Shown one piece after another: positions 28,299-37,167 of a DNA stretch of 64,000 nucleotides. Location of the stretch: contig CAJMHR010000002.1 of NCBI GenBank assembly GCA_905213265.1, positions 1 to 64,000 of the forward strand. Reading direction: 5' to 3'. Position numbers and translations under genes: made by a program. This DNA is from an uncultured Collinsella sp. (GTDB lineage: Bacteria > Actinomycetota > Coriobacteriia > Coriobacteriales > Coriobacteriaceae). A model generated the notes under the pieces. The model was not told the DNA's origin. It did no database searches and saw nothing but the letters and a program-made list of their open reading frames with translations. Every line of letters starts with the position of its first letter. The first letter of the stretch is position 1.

Positions 28299-29131
28299 GA
28301 AAGATCGTATCGGTCCTGAGCGCCGCTGTGCTTACGCTTACGCTGTGCGCCTGTTCTTCGGGATCTTCTACCTCTTCCATTACCGTCGCTGGCTCCACGA
28401 CCTGCCTTCCTATCGCCGAGATTGCGGCCGAGGGCTTTAAGGAGGAGACCGGCATCGACGTGCTCGTTTCCGGTTTGGGTTCTTCTGCTGGCATCGAGGC
28501 CGTCAGCGCCGGCACGGCCGATATCGCCAGCTCCTCCCGTGGACTCAATGCCGACGAACAGGATCTGGGCCTGACTCCCATCGTCATTGCCCACGACGGT
28601 ATCGCGGTCATCGTGAACGACGATAACCCGGTCGATAACCTCTCGACCGAGCAGCTCCGCGATATTTACGCCGGCAAGATCACCAACTGGAAAGAAGTCG
28701 GTGGCGAGGACCTGAGGATTCAGGTTATCAACCGAGATGAGGCGTCCGGCACGCGTGAGGCCTTCCGTACCATCGTGATGGACGGCACGCCGTTCGATCG
28801 CCGCTCGGCCGTTCTTTCGGGCACGGGCCAGGTGCGCGACGTGGTATCTCGTTCGCGCGGTGCCATTGGCTACATTTCGCTGGGCTTCGTCGATAGCCTC
28901 AACGCCAAGACCTCGGTCAGGGCCGTCTCGGTCAATCATGTTGAGGCGTCCGAGAAGACGGTCGCGAGCGGCGGCTATCCCATCTCGCGCGACCTTTACT
29001 TCTTTGTGAAGGGTGCTCCTTCGCAGCAGGCGCAGGATTACATCGACTACGTGACGTCCGAAAAGATGGACAAGCAGATTCGCGAGGCGGGCTTTATTCC
29101 CGTCACCAACGACGAGAAGGGGAGTGAGTAG
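28295..29131 (+). CDS. pstS: Phosphate ABC transporter substrate-binding lipoprotein
   Basis: A 278-residue PstS. The lipoprotein signal ends at lipobox LCAC with lipidated C20. The mature domain begins SITVAGSTTCLPIAE, and the phosphate-binding segment NRDEASGTREAF lies near residue 150. It captures phosphate outside the membrane for PstCAB. ATG 28295 overlaps the pgeF stop by four bases, so translation should be coupled to a cell-wall gene, which is an uncommon arrangement. Confidence 0.96.
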   Translation: MRKIVSVLSAAVLTLTLCACSSGSSTSSITVAGSTTCLPIAEIAAEGFKEETGIDVLVSGLGSSAGIEAVSAGTADIASSSRGLNADEQDLGLTPIVIAHDGIAVIVNDDNPVDNLSTEQLRDIYAGKITNWKEVGGEDLRIQVINRDEASGTREAFRTIVMDGTPFDRRSAVLSGTGQVRDVVSRSRGAIGYISLGFVDSLNAKTSVRAVSVNHVEASEKTVASGGYPISRDLYFFVKGAPSQQAQDYIDYVTSEKMDKQIREAGFIPVTNDEKGSE

Positions 29132-29132
29132 C

Positions 29133-30059
29133 ATGGAAGCACAGGAAAACTCCCAGACTGAGCAGAATGCTCAGGCACCCAAGAAGCGCGAGCTGGCGCT
29201 CGTATCGCGCAGTACCTATATCAAGGAGAAGGCGCTGCAGTGGATCTTCTTTGCCTGCGCGTTCTTGGCGGTCGTTACCGTCATCCTGATTTTTGTCTTT
29301 ACCACATACTCGGCGCTGCCCGTCTTTACCGACATCGGTCTGGCGGACTTCTTTAGCTTTACGTGGGCGCCCTCTGAGGGCCACTACGGCATCATGTCGC
29401 TGCTTGCCGGCTCAGGTCTGGTGACCGTCGGTGCGCTCGCCATGGGCGTGCCGCTAGGTGTGGGCACGGCCGTGTACCTGGTCGAGATCGCCGGCAAGCG
29501 CGTGCGCAAGCTTATCAGCCCCGCCGTTGACCTGTTGGCCGGCATCCCTTCTATCATCTATGGCTTCTTTGGAATGATCATCATCCGTCCGTTTATCGCG
29601 CAACTGACCGGTGGTCTTGGTTTTGGTGCGCTGACGGCGTGGTTCGTGCTTGCCATCATGATCGTTCCTACCATCACCACACTCACCATCGATGCCCTCA
29701 ATTCCATTCCCATGGGCATTCGCGAGGCATCGTATGCCATGGGCGCCACCAAGTGGCAGACCATCTATAAGGTCGTGCTACCTGCCGCTAAGCTGGGTAT
29801 CGTGGATGCCATCGTGCTGGGTATGGGCCGTGCCATCGGAGAGACCATGGCCGTGCTCATGGTCGTGGGTAATGCCCCGGTTATTCCCGACAGCATTGCG
29901 AGCCCTATCTCGACGCTCACGAGCCAGATCGCACTCGACATGAGCTATTCCTCGGGTCTGCACCGCTCGGCGCTGTTCGGCATGGGCGTGGTCCTGTTTA
30001 TCATCTCCGCCACGCTGGTGGGCATCGTCCGTCTGATTTCCAAGAAGAAGAGGGGGTAG
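29133..30059 (+). CDS. pstC: Phosphate ABC transporter permease PstC
   Basis: A 308-residue permease with six probable membrane helices, the first at about residue 35-60. The cytoplasmic EAA loop is EASYAMGATKWQTIYKVVLP near residue 205. It forms the channel with PstA. ATG 29133 follows AAGGGGAG, one base after the pstS stop. Confidence 0.95.
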   Translation: MEAQENSQTEQNAQAPKKRELALVSRSTYIKEKALQWIFFACAFLAVVTVILIFVFTTYSALPVFTDIGLADFFSFTWAPSEGHYGIMSLLAGSGLVTVGALAMGVPLGVGTAVYLVEIAGKRVRKLISPAVDLLAGIPSIIYGFFGMIIIRPFIAQLTGGLGFGALTAWFVLAIMIVPTITTLTIDALNSIPMGIREASYAMGATKWQTIYKVVLPAAKLGIVDAIVLGMGRAIGETMAVLMVVGNAPVIPDSIASPISTLTSQIALDMSYSSGLHRSALFGMGVVLFIISATLVGIVRLISKKKRG

Positions 30060-30062
30060 GCT

Positions 30063-30968
30063 ATGTCCGATTCCGTTGACACGACGGTCGATACGACCTC
30101 GTCGCGCGAGCGCATCAAGCGTGCCCTTTTCCACGGCAAGAAGGGCCGCATCAACAAGGACCTGTCCAACAAGATCATGCTTGGCGTGTTCCGTGCCGCG
30201 GCATACATCACCACGCTGGTGCTGGTCGCTATCATCGCCTACGTGGTCATTAACGGCCTGCCGCATATCTCACTCGACTTTATCTTCGGTTGGCCCCAGG
30301 GCGTCAACGCCGAGGGCGGAATTTGGCCCACAATCGTCTCGACCGTCTATGTGACGGCACTCGCCATGCTTATCTGCACGCCGATCGCTGTGCTGGCAGC
30401 CGTCTATCTGGCCGAGTACGCCAAGCAGGGCAAGGTCGTCGAGCTCATTCGCTACGCTGCTGACGCTTTGGCCTCGGTGCCCTCCATCGTTATGGGCCTG
30501 TTTGGCTACGCCTTGTTTGTCGAGGCTATGGGTCTGGGCCTTTCGATGGTCTCGGCCGCCCTGGCACTCGCGCTCTTGATGCTTCCCATCGTCATGCGCA
30601 CCACCGAAGAGGCCATTCGCGCCGTTCCGCGCTATATCCGGTGGGGTGCGTACGGCCTGGGCGCCACCAAGTGGCAGGTCGTCTCCAAGATCGTGCTTCC
30701 TTCTGCCTTTGGCCGTATTGCCACGGGTGTCGTCCTCGCCATCGGCCGTGCCATTGGCGAGACCGCGGTGGTGCTCTACACCATGGGCCAGGCCATCAAT
30801 CTACCTATTTCGCCGCTCGATTCCGGCCGCCCCATGACGGTTCACCTGTACCTGCTTGCCAACGACGGCATCAACATGAACGCAGCCTATGGCACCGCGC
30901 TCTTGCTGATGGTGATCATTCTGGCCTTCAACCTGTTTGCGCGCTTCCTGTCGCGCAAGCGTCGCTAG
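30063..30968 (+). CDS. pstA: Phosphate ABC transporter permease PstA
   Basis: A 301-residue permease with about six membrane helices. The EAA loop reads GAYGLGATKWQVVSKIVLPS near residue 198. It begins three bases after pstC. A charged N-terminal tail of about 45 residues precedes the first helix. Confidence 0.95.
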   Translation: MSDSVDTTVDTTSSRERIKRALFHGKKGRINKDLSNKIMLGVFRAAAYITTLVLVAIIAYVVINGLPHISLDFIFGWPQGVNAEGGIWPTIVSTVYVTALAMLICTPIAVLAAVYLAEYAKQGKVVELIRYAADALASVPSIVMGLFGYALFVEAMGLGLSMVSAALALALLMLPIVMRTTEEAIRAVPRYIRWGAYGLGATKWQVVSKIVLPSAFGRIATGVVLAIGRAIGETAVVLYTMGQAINLPISPLDSGRPMTVHLYLLANDGINMNAAYGTALLLMVIILAFNLFARFLSRKRR

Positions 30969-30980
30969 TTAAGGAGTCCC

Positions 30981-31784
<804 letters not shown>

Positions 31785-31876
31785 TCGGTGCGACTAGTCC
31801 CAAGCCGATCGGATCTGGTCCGGTGCGTATTCACTGTGCGGGCGGCATGACCGCACCCAACTGATTGGAGTGAACC

Positions 31877-32734
31877 ATGCGCAAACTGTTTTCCCGTCAG
31901 CTCATCGAGGCCCGTCACGAGATGCTGAGCATCTACGAGGCCGTCGATCTGGCCCTCCACGATGCCGTGAAGGCCTATGTGACCGACGACCGCAAGCTCG
32001 CCACCAAGACCAAGAAGCGCACGCTTTCGATTGACGCACGCTGCGCCAACCTGGAGGCCGTCTGCTACAACCTGATTGCCACGCAGTCACCGGTCGCCTC
32101 CGACTTCCGCTTGCTGCAGACGATCATCTACGTCGACTTTAACCTGCAGCGCATGACCGATAAGGTTCGCCAGATTTGCCGCGCCACGCGTCATATGATC
32201 AAGGCCGACATCTCGCTGCCCAAGGAGCTTGTCGGCACGGTCGAGGCCGAGGCTGAGGCCGTCTACCAGGTGCTGGGCTCTTCGCTTTCTGCGCTCGTCA
32301 CCAACGACATGTCCATCATCTGCAACTTGGCCGTCGAGGACGAGCCAGTGCACGCCGCCTACGAGAAGTTCTTCCGCACCTTTAACCGCATGGACACGGG
32401 CGATTTTATGGACGACGACAGCAACTATGACGACCTGCGCCGCGCCATCATGGTATCGCGCTATCTCGATCGCATCGCCTCGATTTCCATCGATGCCGCC
32501 TGCCGTCTGACCTTCCTGTTGACCGGACAGCGTATGACTGCCGGTGATATCGCCTGCACTGATGAGGATGAGCTCGAGAGCATGCGCGTGCCTTCGGGCG
32601 AGGGTGTTATCATGAGGCCCGCCGTCGACGCTCGCTACGTTGCCAAGGTGCCCACTAACGAGGTCAGCGAGGGTCTTCGCTACCTGCTCGATCATCTTGA
32701 GGACGAGGACGACGGCGAGGACGACGAGGAGTAA
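31877..32734 (+). CDS. phoU: Phosphate signalling complex protein PhoU
   Basis: A 285-residue PhoU with the two three-helix repeats of the family; the first contains the metal-binding run YVDFNLQRMTDKVRQI near residue 88. It restrains Pst uptake and phosphate signalling. No PhoR/PhoB pair lies in the window. An acidic tail (DEDDGEDDEE) ends the protein. It is separated from pstB by 92 bases. Confidence 0.93.
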   Translation: MRKLFSRQLIEARHEMLSIYEAVDLALHDAVKAYVTDDRKLATKTKKRTLSIDARCANLEAVCYNLIATQSPVASDFRLLQTIIYVDFNLQRMTDKVRQICRATRHMIKADISLPKELVGTVEAEAEAVYQVLGSSLSALVTNDMSIICNLAVEDEPVHAAYEKFFRTFNRMDTGDFMDDDSNYDDLRRAIMVSRYLDRIASISIDAACRLTFLLTGQRMTAGDIACTDEDELESMRVPSGEGVIMRPAVDARYVAKVPTNEVSEGLRYLLDHLEDEDDGEDDEE

Positions 32735-32771
32735 GTAATTCCGTTCGTCGAAAGATTGTAAATACCTAAGT

Positions 32772-32806
32772 GAGCGCGGCCTTGCACATGCGGGGCCGCG
32801 CTCTTG
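32772..32806 (+). terminator. Hairpin terminator after phoU
   Basis: A perfect 10-bp stem GAGCGCGGCC/GGCCGCGCTC (32772-32781/32794-32803) with a 12-base loop and only a weak T tract (TTG). Confidence 0.6.
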
Positions 32807-32853
32807 CGATAGCATGGGACTACTTGTTTGGCTGTCAGCGGAGGCGATTGGCA

Positions 32854-33591
32854 ATGGATAACTATTTGGACTTGATGCGCGCTCGCCGCGAGCAGATTCT
32901 GGAACGTTTTTATGCGGCGCTCGATCGCGCAGGCCGTCCCCACGACGCCGCGCGCCTCATTGCCGTGTCCAAGACCGTTGGTGTCGATGAGACCGTTGCC
33001 GCCATCCAGGCGGGGTATCGCCATTTTGCTGAGAATCGCCCGCAGGAGCTGGTTCGCAAGCTCACGGGTCTGGCGGAGCATCCGGAGCTGCCCGAGGTGC
33101 GCTTCGATATGATCGGCAACCTGCAGACCAATAAGATCAATGCGGTGCTGGGCTCAGCCGAGCTGATTCACTCGGTGGGTTCGCTGCATCTGGCGCAGGC
33201 GATCTCGAGCCGTGCTGTTCGCAAGATTGAGGCAGGCGAGCTCGCCGGCCCCCAGCGTGTGCTCATTGAGGTCAATGTGAGTGGTGAGGAGTCGAAGGGA
33301 GGCTTTTCGCCCGATGAGATTCGCGCTGCCGCGGGTGAGCTTGCGGAACTTGAGGGAATTTGCGTACAGGGGCTTATGACTATGGCGCCCCGGGGGAATA
33401 AGGATGTGGCACGCCGCACCTTTGCGGGGCTTCGTGAGCTGAGGGATGAGCTGGAGGCGGCGCATCCCGATTTGAACCTGCCCGAGCTTTCCTGCGGTAT
33501 GAGCGAGGACTTTGAGCCTGCCCTTGAGGAGGGCTCTACGCTCGTTCGCCTGGGCAGGGTAGTATTTAGCCCGGAGTTTGCAGTAAAATAA
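32854..33591 (+). CDS. yggS: PLP homeostasis protein (YggS/PROSC family)
   Basis: A 245-residue alanine-racemase-fold protein. The PLP lysine is in RLIAVSKTVGVDE (K about 35), and the family segments HFAENRPQEL, MIGNLQTNKI and LSCGMSEDFEPAL are present. It buffers pyridoxal phosphate rather than catalysing a reaction. GGAGG lies nine bases before ATG 32854. In many Gram-positive bacteria this gene (ylmE) follows pgeF directly; here the pst operon lies between them. Confidence 0.94.
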   Translation: MDNYLDLMRARREQILERFYAALDRAGRPHDAARLIAVSKTVGVDETVAAIQAGYRHFAENRPQELVRKLTGLAEHPELPEVRFDMIGNLQTNKINAVLGSAELIHSVGSLHLAQAISSRAVRKIEAGELAGPQRVLIEVNVSGEESKGGFSPDEIRAAAGELAELEGICVQGLMTMAPRGNKDVARRTFAGLRELRDELEAAHPDLNLPELSCGMSEDFEPALEEGSTLVRLGRVVFSPEFAVK

Positions 33592-33651
33592 GGCTCTGAA
33601 GTGCGCACTGATTATCGGGGCGCCTGCACTAAACCGCGAGAGGACACAACC

Positions 33652-34374
33652 ATGGGCTTCCTTGACGAGATTAAAAATAAGATGCACCTGGGCGGCCAGC
33701 AGGGTTACGACCAGGGTTATGGCCAGGACGACGACTACGGCTACGATGACGGCTATGACGATGGCTATCAGGGCAACGGCTACAGCGGTGCTTCGGGCGA
33801 GGGCTTCTATACCCAAGACGAGCCGAGCAACGGCCTGCTTGGTCAGACGCGCCGCGGTGAAGCTGAGTCGGTTGCCGTGTATACGCGCTCCGGTCAGCTG
33901 GTCGGCGATGACTCCCGCCATGCCACGACGTATAACCCGCCTTCGCGCTCGCAGGACAGTGTTGCGAGCGGTTATCGTCCTGGTGCCTATGACACGCCGT
34001 CGAGCTACGCCGAGAATACCCGCGCCCGTGCCGCCGCTGCACCCGCGCCTGCACCGAGCGATGCCTCGGCCTATGCGAGCAATATCATCAACGCCACGCC
34101 GCAGCTGCCGGCCTATGTCCTGCGCCCCGAGAGCTATGACGACGTGGAGACCGTGGTGCGCCGCGTTCGCACCAAGCAGCCTGTCGCACTGATTTTTGTG
34201 GGCGTACGCACCGAAGTGGCCAAGCGCGTCTTGGACTTCTCTTACGGCTTTGCCTGCGGTCTGGGTGCCACGGTCAAGGAGGTGGGCGACCGCGTGTTCA
34301 TGGTGCTGCCCGCCGGCTGCGAGGTCAAAGATTCCGATCTCAAGAAGCTTCGTGCCGACGGCTACCTTAAGTAA
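33652..34374 (+). CDS. sepF: Z-ring membrane anchor SepF
   Basis: A 240-residue SepF. The conserved C-terminal DUF552 domain spans about 150-235 (VLRPESYDDVETVVRRV to FMVLPAGCEV). The N-terminal amphipathic membrane helix reads MGFLDEIKNKMHLGG. The linker (residues 16-45) is an unusual Tyr/Gly/Asp-rich run with repeated DDGY units. SepF tethers FtsZ to the membrane, taking the place of the missing FtsA. ATG 33652 follows GAGAGGA; an in-frame GTG at 33601 would add 17 residues. Its stop is in frame with the next gene. Confidence 0.94.
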   Translation: MGFLDEIKNKMHLGGQQGYDQGYGQDDDYGYDDGYDDGYQGNGYSGASGEGFYTQDEPSNGLLGQTRRGEAESVAVYTRSGQLVGDDSRHATTYNPPSRSQDSVASGYRPGAYDTPSSYAENTRARAAAAPAPAPSDASAYASNIINATPQLPAYVLRPESYDDVETVVRRVRTKQPVALIFVGVRTEVAKRVLDFSYGFACGLGATVKEVGDRVFMVLPAGCEVKDSDLKKLRADGYLK

Positions 34375-34395
34375 AGACAAGACGAGGAGATTCCC

Positions 34396-34677
34396 ATCAA
34401 CATCTACACTATCGTCCAGCTGGTCAACACGCTGTTCAACTTCTATTCCACGCTCATTATCGTCTACTGCTTTATGACGTGGATTCCCATGAAGCAGGGT
34501 GGTTTGCTTCAGGATATTGCCGCGGTGCTTGATAGCGTGTGCGGTCCGTGGCTCAACCTGTTCCGTCGTTTCATCCCGCCGATGGGCGGTATCGATTTTT
34601 CGCCGGTCGTTGCGATTATTGCGTTGCAGTTGGTGCAGAGGCTGGTTCTGCAGCTTCTTATAGGTATACTCGTGTAG
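34396..34677 (+). CDS. yggT: YggT-family membrane protein with atypical ATC start
   Basis: The YggT fold is clear: two membrane segments, the first in VQLVNTLFNFYSTLIIVYCF and the second in VVAIIALQLVQRLVLQ, with RRFIPPMGGIDFSPV between them. No ATG, GTG or TTG occurs in frame between the sepF stop (34372-34374) and ATG 34474, and starting there would delete the first helix. GAGGAG (34384-34389) lies six bases before ATC 34396, where homologues would be expected to carry ATG, giving 93 residues. Initiation at ATC or read-through of sepF are the options. Function: membrane protein of the division/turgor-related ylm cluster. Confidence 0.75.
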   Translation: MNIYTIVQLVNTLFNFYSTLIIVYCFMTWIPMKQGGLLQDIAAVLDSVCGPWLNLFRRFIPPMGGIDFSPVVAIIALQLVQRLVLQLLIGILV

Positions 34678-34738
34678 AACTGACTTAGTAACTTACGTCG
34701 GGCGTGTAGCGCCGAGGCGATGAAAAAGGAGACTTGTT

Positions 34739-35413
34739 ATGGCTATTACCCCTGCAGACATCCAGGCTCAGACTTTCTCTGAGGCCAAGCGTGGCTACGA
34801 TCCTGCCGAGGTCGACGTCTTCTTGGAGACGCTGTCTTCCGAGGTTGACGCTATGCTCGCTAAGATCGTTGACCTTAAGGGTCGTCTGACTGCTACCGAG
34901 CAGCAGCTTGCCGATGCACAGGCTCAGCTTGCCCAGGCTCAGGATACCGCCGACCAGGCCGTTCCTGCCGCCCCCGTGGCTGCTCCCGCCCCTGACTTCT
35001 CCGCTCAGGAGCGCCAGATTTCCGCTGCCCTGATCGCTGCCCAGCAGACCGCTGAGACCATCGTCAACGATGCCAATGAGAACGCTGAGCGCATCCGCAA
35101 CGAGGCTGACGCCAAGGCCCGCGAGGTTATCCGCCAGGCTCTGACCGAGAAGCAGGCCGAGCTCGAGGAGATCGATCGTCTCAAGGCTTCCCGTGAGGAG
35201 TTCAAGGCCGAGTATCTCAAGCTCATCCAGCACTTTATGGACGATGCCCAGAACTCCTTCCCGGCCGACCTCATGGCCTCTACGCCGGTCGGTTCTGCCG
35301 CTTCTCCTGCGGTGGCTGTTCCCGCCGAGCCGCTGCCCGTCGCTGACCCGGTTGTCCCCGTGGCCGATCCCTTCGCCCCGATCGACAACTTCGCTGCTGA
35401 CGACCTGGACTAA
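34739..35413 (+). CDS. divIVA: DivIVA domain protein
   Basis: A 224-residue DivIVA. The conserved N-terminal lipid-binding domain reads ITPADIQAQTFSEAKRGYDP (F12/R18-type residues) and continues AEVDVFLETLSSEVD. A coiled coil follows (about 35-65 and 95-170), then an Ala/Pro/Val-rich tail. It marks curved membrane at poles and septum. AAAAAGGAGA precedes ATG 34739, and TATACT (34665-34670) inside the end of yggT may be its own -10. Confidence 0.95.
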   Translation: MAITPADIQAQTFSEAKRGYDPAEVDVFLETLSSEVDAMLAKIVDLKGRLTATEQQLADAQAQLAQAQDTADQAVPAAPVAAPAPDFSAQERQISAALIAAQQTAETIVNDANENAERIRNEADAKAREVIRQALTEKQAELEEIDRLKASREEFKAEYLKLIQHFMDDAQNSFPADLMASTPVGSAASPAVAVPAEPLPVADPVVPVADPFAPIDNFAADDLD

Positions 35414-35439
35414 CATTCGGCCTACAATTTAGTGCCTCG

Positions 35440-35468
35440 AAAGGACCCGCAGCTTGCGGGTCCTTTTT
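35440..35468 (+). terminator. Rho-independent terminator after divIVA
   Basis: A perfect 12-bp stem (35440-35451/35455-35466), a 3-base loop and a T run. It ends the division-associated block. Confidence 0.92.
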
Positions 35469-35494
35469 TATGACTGTGCCGGGGTGCGTAACAT

Positions 35495-35532
35495 AAAAAA
35501 CCGAGCCCTGCACATAGTGGCGCAGAACTCGG
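35495..35532 (-). terminator. Rho-independent terminator after the nitroreductase gene
   Basis: Read on the minus strand: CCGAG, TT, CTGC, loop, GCAG, GG, CTCGG, then TTTTTT. The stem is interrupted by one small internal loop. It faces the divIVA terminator. Confidence 0.85.
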
Positions 35533-35580
35533 CGAACGGGTGAGCGGTCAAGGGTAGGTTTTAAGGCATGTCCCAAAAAT

Positions 35581-36111
35581 CTACTTGAGGAGGAAGTCGG
35601 AGAGGGAAATGGTGCGGGCCTCGCGATGCTCGGGATCGGCGATGTGGTCGGCAGGATAGCCACAGACGAGCATGTGATAGGGATAGACGCCCTTGGGCAG
35701 ATTGAACTGCTCTTGTGCCACCTCAGGCTTAAAATGGCATACCCAGCACGTTCCCAGGCCCTGCTCGGTGGCCTCCATCATCATCTGATCGCAGACGATT
35801 GAAGTATCGATTTCGCTGGAATTCATCTGATCATACGGGCGCACCCAAGCATCATCGGTAACGCTGCAAATAAGGAAGACAAGCGGTGCGCCAAAGATGG
35901 ACCCATCACGAGCAAACCGAGGCTGACAAGCAGCAGCCTTCTCCAGAAGCTCAGGCGTATCCAACACCATCACACGAGAAGGATGATTATTGCAAGCAGA
36001 AGGAGCAATACGCCCAGTCTCAACAATGGCATCCACCACAGCCTGCTCCACAGCCCGATCTTCAAACTCACGACAAGAATACCGACCCCGAGCCAGATCC
36101 AAATAAGACAT
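35581..36111 (-). CDS. Nitroreductase-family FMN flavoprotein
   Basis: A 176-residue nitroreductase. The FMN-binding arginines and serines are in LARGRYSCREFED (residues 5-17) and GRIAPSACNNHPSR, and the late motif EQGLGTCWVCHF near residue 120 contacts the cofactor. The start at 36111 is chosen for the GGAGG just upstream on the minus strand; the longer frame from 36150 lacks a site. The physiological substrate is unknown. It is expressed from a region containing the tandem palindromes described next. Confidence 0.9.
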   Translation of the reverse strand: MSYLDLARGRYSCREFEDRAVEQAVVDAIVETGRIAPSACNNHPSRVMVLDTPELLEKAAACQPRFARDGSIFGAPLVFLICSVTDDAWVRPYDQMNSSEIDTSIVCDQMMMEATEQGLGTCWVCHFKPEVAQEQFNLPKGVYPYHMLVCGYPADHIADPEHREARTISLSDFLLK

Positions 36112-36270
36112 ACAAGCCCTCCAACAATTTAATAACGAAATAAAAGACAACCAAAGGGTACCCAGAGCAACATTCAGCCAAACGCTCAGCGCTGCCCAAA
36201 GTCATGACTGATGCCAAAGACGCTTTCAACCAAAGCCACCATGCATTCCGCCTATTAGCCCAGGTTCCCA

Positions 36271-36471
36271 ATGGTGATACGTAAGGCGAAGGCCCGACAC
36301 CTATTTACTTTCGAACGACTCTGCCACGCAGCCGGAGTGAGAAAGCAAATAGGTGCCGGGCCTTCGCCGGTGGGACGCGTACCACTAATTAACCGCTTTT
36401 GAACGACTCTGCTTGCAGCCGGAGTGAAAAAGGTATTAGTGGTCGGGCCCGCGACCGGTGGGATACGTACC
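36271..36471. repeat. Tandem palindromic repeats, family C
   Basis: This fills the 365-base gap between the nitroreductase and DUF47 genes. Unit 1: a 28-bp stem with two G-U-compatible mismatches (36285-36312/36341-36368) around a 28-base loop. Unit 2: a shorter stem (36381-36389/36435-36443, irregular above) with a 27-base loop. Both loops read GAACGACTCTGC, then GCAGCCGGAGTGA (36313-36340 and 36401-36427). A tail GGTGGGAYRCGTACC follows each unit, and GGTGATACGTA at 36274 is a third partial copy. A 73-codon minus-strand frame across it is an artefact of the repeats. Confidence 0.8.
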
Positions 36472-36476
36472 CCCAA

Positions 36477-37100
36477 TTAACTGTTCTTCATGACAATCGA
36501 ATCCACGACATCGGCCACATTCTCGCAGCAGTCGGCGCAGTACTCCAGGAATGCGTAGACGTCACGCCAGGCGATGACCTCGAGCGGGTCCTTGCCGTTG
36601 ACGTGCAGGTTGCGCATAGCGTTGATGTAGAGCTCGTCGGCCTCGGACTCGGTGGTGTTGATCTGGATGACCAGCTCGCGCAGCGTTTTGGACTTGCGGT
36701 AGTTGGGAAGCTCGACCATCAGGTCTTTCATGGCGCGGCAGGCGTCAGTCACCTTGTGGGCGATGACGATGGCGTCGGGATGGATGCTCTGAATGTTGGT
36801 GAAGTAGACGCGCTGCACGACGCCTTCAATACGGTCGAGCACGGTGTCGAGCGCGCAGCTCATCAGATCCAGATCCTCGCGCTCGAGCGGGGTGATAAAG
36901 GCGGTGAGCAGGGCGTCTTCGAGCTCGTGGTGCTTCTTGTCTGCCGCATGCTCAATCGCATGCATCTTATTGAGCATGTCGTGAATCTGCGCGGGATCGA
37001 AGTTCTCAAAAATCTGGGTAAGCAGCTCGGCGGCCCGGACGGCGAGGTCGGCGCAGGCGACGTAGTTGTCAAAGTAGAACGAATCGGGTTTCTTAGCCAT
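36477..37100 (-). CDS. DUF47 family PhoU-like protein (Pit accessory)
   Basis: A 207-residue all-helical protein of the DUF47/PhoU-like family; metal-ligand acidic and histidine residues lie in HDMLNKMHAIEHAADKKHHE (about residues 39-58). It starts 67 bases downstream of the Pit transporter on the same strand, the standard partnership, and is thought to control Pit activity. Its stop codon abuts the family C repeat. Confidence 0.92.
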   Translation of the reverse strand: MAKKPDSFYFDNYVACADLAVRAAELLTQIFENFDPAQIHDMLNKMHAIEHAADKKHHELEDALLTAFITPLEREDLDLMSCALDTVLDRIEGVVQRVYFTNIQSIHPDAIVIAHKVTDACRAMKDLMVELPNYRKSKTLRELVIQINTTESEADELYINAMRNLHVNGKDPLEVIAWRDVYAFLEYCADCCENVADVVDSIVMKNS

Positions 37101-37167
37101 GGGTGGGTCCTTTCGAGGCGAAGACGGGTGGGCGAAGTGTTGCGGTCCAGATGGACGTTCGGTTTGA

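Noticed and set aside
36271..36471. CRISPR array
   Set aside because: There are only two units, unequal stems and no spacer-repeat regularity; no cas gene is in the window.
36255..36476. Minus-strand ORF with GVRIPPVAGP-like sequence, suggestive of a translated tRNA T-loop
   Set aside because: The DNA reads GTACGTATCCC rather than the T-loop GTTCGAATCCC, and no cloverleaf with acceptor and anticodon arms can be drawn; it is the family C repeat tail.
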